A stretch of DNA of 64,000 bases from Micromonospora musae (GCF_003626635.1 NZ_RAZT01000002.1:372001-436000), one strand, 5' to 3'. Counted from the first letter of the stretch, positions 1 to 9,065 are shown. Program-made: numbers and translations. The notes: generated by a model from the sequence alone, not told the origin.

Positions 1-1752
1 GAACGCTCGGCCGGCGCTGGTGACCAGCAGCACCCGGCCACGGGCGGTGGAGGGCACGCTGGCGCGTACGACGTCGTGCTTGACCCGGCCGTGCCGGCGA
101 CGCCCCTCGGCGGTCTCCTCCGACTCGGCCGCGGTCCGGGCCACCAGCCCGGTCGCGGAGAGGATGACCTGACACGGGTCGTCGGCCACCTCCAGCGGGC
201 CGGCCGGCGCGGAGGCGGCCAGCACCTCCTTGAGGTCGCCGTCGATCAGAGTGGTGCGACGCGCCGTGCCGAACTGCTTCAACACGGCGGCCAGCTCGTC
301 CGAGACGAGCTTCCGGAGCACCTTCGGGTCATCGAGGATCTTCGACAACTCGGCGATCTCGGCGCGGAGCTTCTCCTGCTCCGCCTCCAGCTCCAGACGG
401 TCGTACTTGGTGAGCCGGCGCAGCGGAGTGTCCAGGATGTAGGTGGCCTGGATCTCGGAGAGCTTGAACTTCTGCATCAGGGCGTCCTTCGCCGCCGCCG
501 CGTCCTCGCTGGCCCGGATCAGCTTCACCACCTTGTCGATGTCGAGCAGGGCGATCAGCAGGCCGTCGACGAGGTGCAGCCGCTCCCCGCGCTTACGGCG
601 GCGGTAGGAGCTGCGTCGGGTCACCACCTCGTAGCGGTGGGCCAGGAAGACCTCCAGCAGCGCCTTCAACCCGAGGGTCTGCGGCTGCCCGTCGACCAGC
701 ACCAGATTGTTGACGCCGAAGGACTGCTCCAGCGGGGTGAGCCGGTAGAGGTCGGCCAGGAGCGCCTGCGGATTCACCCCGACCTTGCACTCGATGACCA
801 GGCGGGTGCCGTTCTCCCGGTCGGTGAGGTCCTTCACGTCGGCGATCCCGCTCAGCCGCTTGGTCTTGTTGACCTCGTTGGTGATCGCCGCGATGACCTT
901 CTCCCCGCCGACGCCGTACGGCAGCTCGACCACGGTGATCGCCTGCCGGCCGCGGCTGCCCTCCAGCGGGCCGATCTCCACCTTGGCGCGCATCCGGACC
1001 ACGCCGCGCCCGGTCTCGTACGCCCGGCGCACCTCGTCGAGGCCGAGCAGCAGCCCACCGGTGGGCAGGTCGGGGCCCGGTACGAACTCCATCAGCTTGT
1101 CCAGCGAGGCGTCCGGGTGGTTGATCAGCCAGCGGGCGGCCTGGACGACCTCGGCCAGGTTGTGCGGGATCATGTTGGTGGCCATGCCCACCGCGATCCC
1201 GGACGCGCCGTTGACGAGCAGGTTGGGGAAGGCGGCCGGCAGCACCGTCGGCTGGGTCAACGAGCCGTCGTAGTTCGGCTCGACGTCGACCGTCTCCTCG
1301 CCGAGCTCGCCCACGAGCAGCATCGCCTCGCGGGACATCCGCGCCTCGGTGTAGCGGGCGGCCGCGGGGCCGTCGTCCGGCGACCCGAAGTTGCCGTGCC
1401 CGTCGATCAGCGGGGCGTTGAGCGAGAAGTCCTGCGCCAGCCGCACCATGGCGTCGTAGATGGCCGCGTCGCCGTGCGGATGGTACTTACCCATCACGTC
1501 GCCGACGATCCGCGCGGACTTCACGTGCCCGCGGTCGGGGCGGTGGCCCTGCTCGTGCATGGACCAGAGGATGCGCCGGTGCACCGGCTTCAGGCCGTCG
1601 CGGGCGTCCGGCAGCGCACGGGAGTGGATGACCGAGAAGGCGTACTCCAGGTAGGAGTCCGACACCTCGGTGACCAGCGGGTTGTCGAAGACCCGCGCCC
1701 CGGCCTGGTCGAACGCGGAGAGGTCGACCTTCGTTTCCTTGCGGCGTGCCAT
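1..1752 (-). CDS. parC: DNA topoisomerase IV subunit A (5' part only; runs off left edge)
   Basis: This is the DNA breakage-reunion subunit of a type IIA topoisomerase, acting with the ATPase subunit encoded just upstream. The first 584 codons are present. The start is the ATG at 1752, beginning MARRKETKVDLSAF. The helix-turn-helix/QRDR segment reads GKYHPHGDAAIYD, and the catalytic tyrosine is Tyr134 in the motif ARYTEARMS. The coiled-coil tower and the beginning of the C-terminal DNA-wrapping domain follow. The N-terminus resembles actinobacterial ParC (topoisomerase IV) rather than GyrA, which is why I call it parC. GyrA-type naming cannot be excluded without the C-terminal GyrA box, which lies outside the window. 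It is 43 nt downstream of parE on the same strand, so the two are probably one operon. Confidence 0.93.
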   Translation of the reverse strand, partial: MARRKETKVDLSAFDQAGARVFDNPLVTEVSDSYLEYAFSVIHSRALPDARDGLKPVHRRILWSMHEQGHRPDRGHVKSARIVGDVMGKYHPHGDAAIYDAMVRLAQDFSLNAPLIDGHGNFGSPDDGPAAARYTEARMSREAMLLVGELGEETVDVEPNYDGSLTQPTVLPAAFPNLLVNGASGIAVGMATNMIPHNLAEVVQAARWLINHPDASLDKLMEFVPGPDLPTGGLLLGLDEVRRAYETGRGVVRMRAKVEIGPLEGSRGRQAITVVELPYGVGGEKVIAAITNEVNKTKRLSGIADVKDLTDRENGTRLVIECKVGVNPQALLADLYRLTPLEQSFGVNNLVLVDGQPQTLGLKALLEVFLAHRYEVVTRRSSYRRRKRGERLHLVDGLLIALLDIDKVVKLIRASEDAAAAKDALMQKFKLSEIQATYILDTPLRRLTKYDRLELEAEQEKLRAEIAELSKILDDPKVLRKLVSDELAAVLKQFGTARRTTLIDGDLKEVLAASAPAGPLEVADDPCQVILSATGLVARTAAESEETAEGRRRHGRVKHDVVRASVPSTARGRVLLVTSAGRAF

Positions 1753-1795
1753 GCTCAGCTTTCCCCTCGGGTGGACCCGGCGCTCAAAAGCTCGC

Positions 1796-3853
1796 TCATG
1801 CGTCGATCGCCTCGCGGTCGACCCGATCGGCGGAGTCAATCAGCCAGTTGCGACGCGGTTCGACCTTCTCCCCCATCAGCAGGTCGAGGATCCGCTCGGC
1901 GGCGTCGACGTCGTCCATGGTGATCCGGCGGACGGCGCGGGTGGCCGGGTTCATCGTGGTCTCCCAGAGCTCGTCGGCGTCCATCTCGCCGAGGCCCTTG
2001 AAGCGCGGGATGGGTGTCACGATCTGCTTACCGGCCTTCTCCAGCCGGCCGACCGTCGCCTCCATCTCGGCCTGGGTGTAGGTGTAGACGGTCTGCGGGC
2101 TGCGACCCCTGGTCGTGATCTTGTGAAGCGGGGGCATGGCGGCGTAGAGCCGGCCCGCCTCGATCAGCGGACGCATGTAGCGGGCGAAGAGCGTGATGAG
2201 CAGCGTCCGGATGTGCGCGCCGTCGACGTCGGCGTCCGCCATGATCAGTACGCGACCGTAGCGCAGCGCCGACAGGTCGAAGGTACGGCCCGAGCCCGCA
2301 CCGAGCACCTGGACAATCGCGGCGCACTCGGCATTGTCCAGCACCTGCTGGAGGTTCGCCTTCTGCACGTTGAGGATCTTGCCCCGGATCGGCAGCAGCG
2401 CCTGGTACTCCGAGGAGCGGGCCATCCGGCTCGTCCCGAGCGCGCTGTCGCCCTCGACGATGAACAGCTCACTGCGCTCGACGCCGGTGGCCCGGCAGTC
2501 CACCAGCTTCGCCGGCATGGAGGCGCCCTCCAGCGCCGTCTTGCGGCGCGCGGCGTCCTTCTGCTGCTTCTGGGTGAGCCGTACGCGGGCCGCGTCGACG
2601 ATCTTCTGGAGCACCGTACGCGCCTCGGCCTTGGTCCTGCGGTCCTCGAGCCAGGACTTCAGGTGCTGCTCCACCAGTTGCTGGACGACCTTCGTGATGC
2701 CGGCGGTGGAGAGCTCGTCCTTGGTCTGCGAGGTGAACTGCGGCTCGGGGATCCGCACGTGCACCACGGCGGTCATCCCCTCCAGCACGTCGTCCAGGGT
2801 GGGCGCGTCCTCCTTGGCCCGGAGCAGGCCGCGGGTGTTGCGGGCGGCGTCGGCCAGGGTGCGCGCCAGGGCTCGCTCGAAGCCCTTGCGGTGGGTGCCG
2901 CCGTGCGCGTTGCGGATGGTGTTGGTGAAGCACTCGACGGTGCGCTCGTAGCCGGTGCCCCAGCGCAGCGCGATCTCGACCTCGGCGCGGCGCTGCACGT
3001 TGGACTGCATCACGCCGTTGGCGTCGGCGGCGTTCTCCCGGTAACTCCCCTCGCCGTTGACGAGCAGGGTGCCGGAGACCGGCCGGTCGCCGGCCGGGGC
3101 GAGGAACTCCACCATGTCGGTCAGACCGTTGGGGAAGTGGAACTTCTCCTCGGTCGGCTCGTCGGCGGTGAGGTCGCGGAGCAGGTAGCTGACGCCGGGC
3201 ACCAGGAAGGCCGTGTTGCGCAGCTTCATCCGGACGGCCTCGACGTCGAGCGCCGCGCCCGTTTCGAAGTAGCGCGCGTCGTGCCACCAGCGGATCGAGG
3301 TGCCGGTGCGCTGGCTGCGCTTCATCGCGCCGACGACCTGCAGCCCCGGACCGGCCGTGAACGGGGCGTCCGGCCCGGCACCGTCGAAGATGCCGGGCAC
3401 GCCGTGCCGGAACGACATCGCGTGGATCTTGCCGCCGCGGCGGACCGTGACGTCGAACCGACGGGCGAGCGCGTTGACCGCCGAGGCGCCCACGCCGTGC
3501 AGACCGCCGGAGGTCTTGTAGCCCGAGCCGCCGAACTTGCCGCCCGCGTGCAGTCGGGTGAGCACCAACTCGACGCCGGAGAGCCCGGAGCGGGCGTGCA
3601 CATCGGTCGGAATGCCCCGGCCGTCGTCGTCGACCTGTACCGACCCGTCGGCGTGCAGCGTCACCTCGACGTGGCTCGCGTGACCCGCCACACCCTCGTC
3701 GGTGGAGTTGTCGAGGATCTCGTTGACGAGGTGACCCACGCCACGGCTGTCGGTGGAGCCGATATACATGCCGGGCCGCTTACGGACGGCGTCCAGCCCC
3801 TCCAGGTGGGTGAGGTCATCGGCCCCGTACAGGGTGTCAGGCTCTGCGGTCAA
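1796..3853 (-). CDS. parE: DNA topoisomerase IV subunit B
   Basis: ATP-driven subunit of topoisomerase IV, which decatenates and relaxes DNA with ParC. Length is 685 aa. The GHKL ATPase domain is near the N-terminus (EGLDAVRKRPGMYIGSTDS, NEILDNSTDE, DDDGRGIP). The TOPRIM domain follows (FIVEGDSALGTSRMARS, then MADADVDGAHIRTLL). The C-terminal signature is FKGLGEMDADELWETTMNP. The reading frame stays open far upstream, but I place the start at the TTG at 3853: a GGGAG Shine-Dalgarno sequence precedes it by about 9 nt, and the protein then begins MTAEPDTLYG with the usual family spacing. Residues encoded further upstream look like read-through of the intergenic region. parC follows after 43 nt. 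Confidence 0.93.
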   Translation of the reverse strand: MTAEPDTLYGADDLTHLEGLDAVRKRPGMYIGSTDSRGVGHLVNEILDNSTDEGVAGHASHVEVTLHADGSVQVDDDGRGIPTDVHARSGLSGVELVLTRLHAGGKFGGSGYKTSGGLHGVGASAVNALARRFDVTVRRGGKIHAMSFRHGVPGIFDGAGPDAPFTAGPGLQVVGAMKRSQRTGTSIRWWHDARYFETGAALDVEAVRMKLRNTAFLVPGVSYLLRDLTADEPTEEKFHFPNGLTDMVEFLAPAGDRPVSGTLLVNGEGSYRENAADANGVMQSNVQRRAEVEIALRWGTGYERTVECFTNTIRNAHGGTHRKGFERALARTLADAARNTRGLLRAKEDAPTLDDVLEGMTAVVHVRIPEPQFTSQTKDELSTAGITKVVQQLVEQHLKSWLEDRRTKAEARTVLQKIVDAARVRLTQKQQKDAARRKTALEGASMPAKLVDCRATGVERSELFIVEGDSALGTSRMARSSEYQALLPIRGKILNVQKANLQQVLDNAECAAIVQVLGAGSGRTFDLSALRYGRVLIMADADVDGAHIRTLLITLFARYMRPLIEAGRLYAAMPPLHKITTRGRSPQTVYTYTQAEMEATVGRLEKAGKQIVTPIPRFKGLGEMDADELWETTMNPATRAVRRITMDDVDAAERILDLLMGEKVEPRRNWLIDSADRVDREAIDA

Positions 3854-4311
3854 CTCGTCGTACTCCCGGTCTCGGCGAAGTGGTGCCGCGTCCGACGTCG
3901 TCGGTCGGCCCGCGCGCCGCAGCGAGCCTAACCGGGAGATCCGACAGGACGTCGGCACCCCGCGCAGTCGGCCGCACCCGGCGGGTACGCACCCCTGCGT
4001 GGTCTCGTCCGGTCTGTCCGGATCCGGCCGTGAACTGACCGAATCCTCAGCCGGCTGCTGGCGGACTGACCGGCACAACAACCGACCCGTCGCCGACGTT
4101 CCCGGTGCTGCCCAGGGCGGTGACGTCGGGCGTGCGCGGGCCCGGACCCGCGGGGGTGGCCAGCGTCACGGCGGGGCCGCCCCACCGTGGGCGGGCTCGC
4201 GGCGCCTTCGCCAACGATCCCGTCACAGGCCATTGACGTTCGTCATGCCGGAGTGGTCTGATCGCGGCCTCGAAGAATCTTTCACGTTCGATGGACAGAT
4301 GGAGGACGCCC
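3854..4311. other. Intergenic region between divergent parE and the SGNH hydrolase gene
   Basis: 458 bp without a convincing gene. On the minus strand a TAGGCT hexamer (3925-3930) could be the -10 box for parE. On the plus strand TTGACG (4233-4238) and TCTGAT (4257-4262), 18 nt apart, could drive the secreted hydrolase. Open frames here have arginine/proline-rich translations without ribosome binding sites and I regard them as chance. Confidence 0.5.
4233..4262 (+). promoter_or_regulatory. Putative sigma-70-type promoter of the SGNH hydrolase gene
   Basis: TTGACG at 4233-4238 and TCTGAT at 4257-4262 are separated by 18 nt. The start codon at 4312 is about 50 nt downstream, preceded by a GGAGG ribosome binding site at 4301-4305. 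Assigned by eye only. Confidence 0.35.
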
Positions 4312-5571
4312 ATGTCCAGCTTCCGTCGTACCGCCCTGGTGGCCGCGCTCGCCGTCACCACGGCCGCGCTGGCGACAGCTGTCGCGTCGCCGGCTCCCGC
4401 CTCGGCCGCCTTGCCCACCGCCGCGGTGGCCGTCGGGGACAGCTTCATCAGCGGTGAGGGCGCCGGAGCGTACGCCCCGGTGGTCGACGTCAACGGCGTC
4501 GCACAGGGCTTCCCGGGCTGGACGGCACCGAACAGCAACGCGTACTTCTGCCACCGCTCGGCCAACGCCTCCCTGCACCGGGCGAACCTTCCCGGCATCC
4601 AGGCCCGCTTCAACCTGGCGTGCTCCGGCGGGCAGCCGTACGACATCGCCACGGCCTCGGCCTCGCGAACCAAGGGCCGGCAGGTCGCCGCCCAGCTCGA
4701 CCAGCTCCGCGCGGTCGCCCAGACCCACGACATCGACCTCGTACTGGTCGGCCTCGGCTCGAACAACAGCACCTTCACCTTCGGCAACGTGGCCGAGAAG
4801 TGCGCCAACCGGTTCATCGCCGACGCGTGGACCGGCTGGTGGGAGTTCTGGGCCTACCTCAACGGCCCGGTCCCGCAGCAGCCGTGCAGCGACGCCGACC
4901 TGGCCACCCCGGCACAGCTCGACGCCGCGACCGCGGAGACCGTCGCGGCCGCACGGCAACTGCTGACCACCCTCGACCAGGTCGACGCGGACGGGCAGCA
5001 CCGGATCGTCTTCCAGGACTACACCAACCCGCTGCCGTTCGACCTGAACGCCACCTTCCACAGCGAGGACAGCCGCGACGACACCCGGGACAAGTTCCGC
5101 GCCCTCGGCGCCGAGCGGTACGCGGCCGGCTGCCCGATCCACCGGGCCAGCCTGCTCCCCGGCCACCACTTCTCGCAGGGCCTCGGCACCCTCGTGCAAT
5201 CCACCCGGGACACGCTGGCCGCCGAGTTCCCCACCGCCGACCTGGTCTACCTGAACGTCCAGCGGGCCTTCGACGGCGCCCGGCTCTGCGAGTCGGCGGC
5301 GAGCCCCACCGGCGCGCTGGCCACCCCGATCCGCCTCCAGGACAGCCCACCCAGCGGTGCTCTCGTCACCAGCCTCTCCGGCAAGGACAAGATCGCCATC
5401 CAGCGCATCGCGAACACCTGCGCCACCTACTTCCAGACCTGCCAGGAGTCGTGGCACCCGAACGCCGCCGGGCACCAGGTGCTCGGGCAGTGCCTCACCG
5501 GCGCGGCGGCCACCGTCGCACCCGCCGTCTCCTGCGTACGGGCCGGTGACGGCTCGGTAACCGTCTCCTGA
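4312..5571 (+). CDS. Secreted SGNH/GDSL-family hydrolase
   Basis: A 419-aa secreted esterase/lipase-type hydrolase. A signal peptide covers about residues 1-33 (basic MSSFRR, hydrophobic core, cleavage near ASA-AL). The mature protein begins with block I, VGDSFISGEG, whose Ser44 is the expected nucleophile. Block II glycine lies in ACSGGQ, block III in GLGSNNS, and the block V histidine in SWHPNAAGH near the C-terminus. The insert between blocks III and V has several cysteines that may form disulfides. The ATG at 4312 is chosen over an in-frame ATG at 4291 because GGAGG lies 6 nt upstream of 4312. Substrate is not evident; actinobacterial relatives act on lipids or acyl esters. A strong hairpin ends the transcript. 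Confidence 0.88.
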   Translation: MSSFRRTALVAALAVTTAALATAVASPAPASAALPTAAVAVGDSFISGEGAGAYAPVVDVNGVAQGFPGWTAPNSNAYFCHRSANASLHRANLPGIQARFNLACSGGQPYDIATASASRTKGRQVAAQLDQLRAVAQTHDIDLVLVGLGSNNSTFTFGNVAEKCANRFIADAWTGWWEFWAYLNGPVPQQPCSDADLATPAQLDAATAETVAAARQLLTTLDQVDADGQHRIVFQDYTNPLPFDLNATFHSEDSRDDTRDKFRALGAERYAAGCPIHRASLLPGHHFSQGLGTLVQSTRDTLAAEFPTADLVYLNVQRAFDGARLCESAASPTGALATPIRLQDSPPSGALVTSLSGKDKIAIQRIANTCATYFQTCQESWHPNAAGHQVLGQCLTGAAATVAPAVSCVRAGDGSVTVS

Positions 5572-5596
5572 CCCGGGCCGACCGACCCCAGCGACC

Positions 5597-5634
5597 GGGA
5601 CGGTGCCGGCGCTCTCATCCGCCGGCGCCGTCCC
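5597..5634. terminator. Hairpin terminator between convergent genes
   Basis: Left arm 5597-5611 (GGGACGGTGCCGGCG) pairs with right arm 5620-5634 over 15 bp, with one G-T wobble and an 8-nt loop. There is no U-tract. It sits between the convergent hydrolase and methyltransferase genes and may serve both. Confidence 0.7.
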
Positions 5635-5710
5635 GTGGAAGTCGACCGGCCACGGCGCGGACCCGCCGAGCGGCGGTGCCACCCGCTGCCCGCGACGGGG
5701 CCGCCGGACG

Positions 5711-6355
5711 CTAAGGACGCAGCGCGGCACCGAGCACGTGCGGGGCGGCGGGGCCCGGCACCGTGGAGGCCGGAAAGCGGAACCGGTCCAGCTCGGTCAC
5801 GGTGAAGCCAGCGGCGTCGATCGCCGCCAGCGTGTCCCGGCCGGTGTGGCAGCCGCCGCAGAGCAGCGGCCAGCAGGTCGCGTCGACCACCCGCTGGGCC
5901 CGACGCAGGCCGGACGACCGCGACCGGACATGCTCGTAGAACCGCAGCTGCCCGCCGGGACGAACCACCCGGTGCGCCTCACGCAGCGCGTCGGCCTGGT
6001 CGGCGACCGAGCAGAGGACCAGGGACACCACCAGGGCGTCGGCCGCCGCGTCCGCCACCGGCAGCGCCTCGGCCAGCCCCTCGGTGACCGTCACCGGCAC
6101 CGGCGCACCGGCCGCCGCCACCCGGGCCGCGGCTCGCAACCGGGCCTCGGGTTCGACGGCCAGCACGCTGGTCACCGTCGGCGGATAGTGGGCGAAGTTG
6201 CGTCCGTTGCCCGCGCCGACCTCGACCACCACGCCGTGCAGGCCGGCCACCAGCCGACGCCGGTGCCCCGCCCCGCCGGCCCGATCCATGGCGACGCTGG
6301 CCCGCTCGAAGACGCGGGCGAAGAGCGGATGCGAAACTCGCCTGCCGGTCGTCAC
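5711..6355 (-). CDS. Class I SAM-dependent methyltransferase
   Basis: About 214 aa, with a Rossmann-fold methyltransferase core of the Methyltransf_11/25 type. Motif I is VVVEVGAGNGRNFAHYP, followed by the acidic strand LAVEPEARL, motif LPVADAAADALVVS and the loop RVVRPGGQLRFYEHVR. A late CGGCHTGRDT segment carries two cysteines. It resembles the small UbiE-like or phospholipid-type methyltransferases found widely in actinobacteria; the substrate cannot be told. The start is uncertain. A GTG at 6421 overlaps the stop of the upstream small ORF by 4 nt (GTGA) but would add an Arg-rich 22-residue extension. The GTG at 6355 gives the usual family length, though its GAGAG is very close. The overlap suggests translational coupling with the upstream gene. 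Confidence 0.8.
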   Translation of the reverse strand: MTTGRRVSHPLFARVFERASVAMDRAGGAGHRRRLVAGLHGVVVEVGAGNGRNFAHYPPTVTSVLAVEPEARLRAAARVAAAGAPVPVTVTEGLAEALPVADAAADALVVSLVLCSVADQADALREAHRVVRPGGQLRFYEHVRSRSSGLRRAQRVVDATCWPLLCGGCHTGRDTLAAIDAAGFTVTELDRFRFPASTVPGPAAPHVLGAALRP

Positions 6356-6417
6356 CTCTCGGAGGGTAGGCGAGACGGTCGAGCGCCGGCCGCCTACGCG
6401 GCGGCGGGACCGCCGGG

Positions 6418-6588
6418 TCACTCCTCCGGTTCGATCGGCACCATCTCGCCGTCACGCTCCACCCGGATCTCCCCGTGGTCGCGCCGCGGCGGCACCTCGG
6501 CGATGTTCCGGTTGGGATCGTTGCCCGGGTGCATCAGCACCGCGTCGGTGTCGGGAGTCTTCTCCCGGCTCTCGTCCGGCTGCGTCAT
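6418..6588 (-). CDS. Small acidic hypothetical protein (56 aa)
   Basis: A short hydrophilic protein, MTQPDESREKTPDTDA at the start and VPIEPEE at the end, with no membrane segment and no recognised domain. It is probably a real gene: the ATG at 6588 is preceded by a strong purine tract (GGGAGGGGG, about 8-10 nt away). Its stop codon also overlaps a possible GTG start of the methyltransferase gene, forming a two-gene unit. The charged, proline-containing sequence suggests an unstructured protein. Function unknown. Confidence 0.6.
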   Translation of the reverse strand: MTQPDESREKTPDTDAVLMHPGNDPNRNIAEVPPRRDHGEIRVERDGEMVPIEPEE

Positions 6589-6793
6589 CGCACTCGCCCC
6601 CTCCCTGTCGATCCTTGCCCTTACCCCCGCAGCCCTCGACGACTCCTCCGGCCGGGATCGGCAGGCCCCTCCGGCGTCCGTGTTCCACGACGTCCCGTCC
6701 GTCCCCCGCCGGAGGTCTCGCCCCGGCAGCACCGGGGTTAGCCGCCGGGGCCTCGGGTAAGCCGCCACGCCCGACACGGCGGAAGGGGATCAG

Positions 6794-7531
6794 ATGTCGG
6801 AACGGCACAGTGCGCTGCGCTCGATGCACGATTTGGGCCTGGCGGCCTGGTTCGGGGGGTCCCTGATGGGTGCCTTCGGCGTCAACGGCGCAGCAGGAAA
6901 AATCAAGGATGCGACGCAGCGGCTCCCAGTGGCCTCGGCGGGCTGGTCCAGGTGGACCCCGGTCAACGCCGCGGCGATCGGCGCACACCTCGCCGGTGCG
7001 GTCGGTGAACTGGTGACGGAGAGCCCAAGGGTGGCCGCCCAGGCGGGAGTGGCCCGGGCCACTGTCGTCAAGACCGGGCTCACGCTGGGCGCGCTCGCCG
7101 TCACCGGATACAGCCGACTGCTCGGAATGCGGTTGCAGCGGGCCGGCAACCCGCCGGTCGACGGCGTCACCGAGCCGAACCACCAGACTCCGGTGCAGGT
7201 CGCCGCCAGCCAACGCCAGATGAAGATGCTCCAGTGGGCGGTCCCGGCGCTGACCGGGGCGTTGGTGGTGGTCACCGCCTACATGAGCGAGCAGCAGAAG
7301 CCGGTCCAGGTGTGGCGCGGGGTGCTGAACCGCGCCGGCGGAATGATGAGCGCCCCGAAGGGCATGGCCAAGGTCGCGGTCGTGGGCAAGCTGACCGGGA
7401 TGAAACGGCCGTCCGGGATGAACCGGCAGATGGCGATGAACAGGCTGATGGGGATGAAGCGCCCCGCCGCGCTGGGCAGGCTCGCCGGCCTGGGCCCGAT
7501 CAAGCGGCCGATGGCGATGTCCGGACGCTGA
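6794..7531 (+). CDS. Conserved actinobacterial membrane protein with Met/Arg-rich C-terminal tail
   Basis: A 245-aa protein starting MSERHSALRSMHDLGLAAWF. The N-terminal part (to about residue 170) resembles a conserved actinobacterial family of unknown function that I recall beginning the same way. Weak hydrophobic segments lie near residues 12-30, 95-110 and 148-165, so it is probably membrane-associated. Residues 181-245 form an unusual basic tail with 11 methionines and repeated GMKRP elements (202-206, 220-224, variant PIKRP 235-239). The underlying DNA is a degenerate repeat. AAGGGGAT precedes the ATG. The gene is monocistronic and divergent from the small-protein/methyltransferase pair. 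Function not assigned. Confidence 0.75.
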   Translation: MSERHSALRSMHDLGLAAWFGGSLMGAFGVNGAAGKIKDATQRLPVASAGWSRWTPVNAAAIGAHLAGAVGELVTESPRVAAQAGVARATVVKTGLTLGALAVTGYSRLLGMRLQRAGNPPVDGVTEPNHQTPVQVAASQRQMKMLQWAVPALTGALVVVTAYMSEQQKPVQVWRGVLNRAGGMMSAPKGMAKVAVVGKLTGMKRPSGMNRQMAMNRLMGMKRPAALGRLAGLGPIKRPMAMSGR

Positions 7532-7697
7532 GCGCCGGCCACACCGAGCTTCCGTCCGCCGGTCCGGCGGTGTCCGCCACACGAGGGACGCCGCCGGACC
7601 GGCTTGCGTCCGGGACGGACCCCGTCGGGTACGGCGCATGACCTGCCCGATGACGGGCATTCAACGCCGGTACCGGTGGACGAGCAGCGAGGTGGAC

Positions 7698-8072
7698 ATG
7701 ACGGCGGACCAGGGACGCGACGATGGTCAGGCCCCGCGCGACCCCGAGGCCACGGTGCCGTGGGGCACCCGGGACATCTACGACACGGAGCCACCCTGGG
7801 GGGTGGGCGAGGACGATCCGATGGACGAGGGCAGCGAGGAGACCGCCGTCCCACCCGGGCGACGCGGCGAGCGCCGGGCCGGTGCGCCGTCCGGCCCCTC
7901 CGGACCCGCGGGGCGGCACGGCTTCGGCTCGGTCGAACCGACCCGGACGCCGATGGCCGGCCCGGGTGCGCCGCCCGACCCGGCGCCCAGCGGCCGGACC
8001 TTCCCCGACGACGCGGACATCGACGAGCGGGCGCAGGACGCCTTCCGCAGCAGGGGTCGGCGTTCCGCCTGA
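7698..8072 (+). CDS. Hypothetical acidic, disordered protein (124 aa)
   Basis: Starts MTADQGRDDG at an ATG preceded by GAGGTGG 3-8 nt upstream. Composition is rich in Asp, Glu, Pro, Gly and Arg, with no hydrophobic segment and no recognised domain. A conserved-looking aromatic patch reads VPWGTRDIYDTEPPWG (about residues 21-36). The C-terminal part contains FPDDADIDERAQDAF. An in-frame ATG at 7638 lacks a ribosome binding site. It lies convergent to the DUF72 gene. Probably a real, largely unstructured protein; function unknown. Confidence 0.55.
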   Translation: MTADQGRDDGQAPRDPEATVPWGTRDIYDTEPPWGVGEDDPMDEGSEETAVPPGRRGERRAGAPSGPSGPAGRHGFGSVEPTRTPMAGPGAPPDPAPSGRTFPDDADIDERAQDAFRSRGRRSA

Positions 8073-8156
8073 CCGGCCGGCTCGCCCACGCTGATGGTGT
8101 CGGCGGGCGGATCGGAGCAGGGCGCCGCGTCGTACCGGAGCTGCCGGACTCGCGGG

Positions 8157-9065
8157 TCAGACGACGGCGCCCGCCGGAGCGGGACGACCGTGCCCGGCGT
8201 CGGCCAGCAGCTCGGTCAACCGCTCCGCGTCGCGCTGCGCCTGCCCCGCACAGCAGTTGTTGAACAGCACGTGCAGCTCGGTGCACTCCCCGGCCAGCTC
8301 GCCCAGCAGGTCCGACCAGTGGCGCAGTTCCCGCTCGCCGTACGCGTAGCGGAACTTCTCCCGCTTGTCGCCGGTCGCCCAGTCGTCGCTGTGCCCGTGG
8401 AACCGCAACATCGCCGGCTCGGCGGTGGCGATCAGAACCGGCGGAACCGAGGACGGGTGGCCCTGCGGCATGTCGACGCAGACGAGGCTGAGCTCGTGCG
8501 TACGCAGGAAGTCCACCGTGTCCAGCGCGGCCCGTCCGTCGAACCAGGAGCCGTGCCGCAGCTCCACGCCGACCCGCAGCGGGTGGCACCGCCGCGCCAG
8601 CTCCGCGATCCGTCGCTCGGCGGCGGCACCCCGGGCCAGCCACGGCGGTAACTGGAGCAGCACCGCGCCGAGCTTGCCGGCCGCCGCGATCGGGTCCAGC
8701 GCCGCGCGGAACCGGGCCCACAGCTCGTCGTACGCCCCGGCGGAGAGGTCCCGCCGGCGCACCCGGTCGGAAGTTCCGGCGGGGCGCAGATCGCGGGGCA
8801 GCGCGGCGACCGGAGTGGGATGACCGGTGAAGAGGCTGAACGCCTTGACGTCGAAGGTGAACTGGTCCGGCGTCGCGTCGACCCAGCCCTGCGTGGTCTC
8901 CGGCGCGGGCACCGCGTAGTAGGAGGTGTCGACCTCGACGAGGGGGAAGTGCCGCGCGTACCAGCCGAGCCGCCCGGCCGGCGTGTTCGCCGAGCGCGGG
9001 TACCAGCCGGAAGCCAGCAGCTCCCGGTCGGCCCAGGACGACGTGCCCACCCGAATTCCACCCAT
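8157..9065 (-). CDS. DUF72 (YecE-like) family protein
   Basis: A 302-aa protein with the DUF72 TIM-barrel-like fold, typical start MGGIRVGTSSWADRELL. Family hallmarks include YPRSANTPAGRLGWYARHF, the VEVDTSYYA motif near residue 45, FTFDVKAFSLFTGHPTP, LLQLPPWLARG, VGVELRHGSWF, and the late LHVLFNNCCAGQAQ. The family is widespread and its biochemical role is unsettled. The start at 9065 matches the family N-terminus, although no strong ribosome binding site is visible. A 16-bp perfect palindrome lies 15 nt upstream (9080-9095), in the space shared with the divergent gene at 9208. Confidence 0.88.
   Translation of the reverse strand: MGGIRVGTSSWADRELLASGWYPRSANTPAGRLGWYARHFPLVEVDTSYYAVPAPETTQGWVDATPDQFTFDVKAFSLFTGHPTPVAALPRDLRPAGTSDRVRRRDLSAGAYDELWARFRAALDPIAAAGKLGAVLLQLPPWLARGAAAERRIAELARRCHPLRVGVELRHGSWFDGRAALDTVDFLRTHELSLVCVDMPQGHPSSVPPVLIATAEPAMLRFHGHSDDWATGDKREKFRYAYGERELRHWSDLLGELAGECTELHVLFNNCCAGQAQRDAERLTELLADAGHGRPAPAGAVV

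Noticed and set aside
76..1923. Long open frame opposite parC
   Set aside because: Antisense shadow of parC produced by high-GC codon bias; its translation lacks known domains and parC motifs read perfectly on the other strand.
4047..4817. Minus-strand frame overlapping the SGNH hydrolase start
   Set aside because: Its N-terminal part is antisense to a well-supported signal peptide gene, and the tail in the intergenic region has no domain or start.
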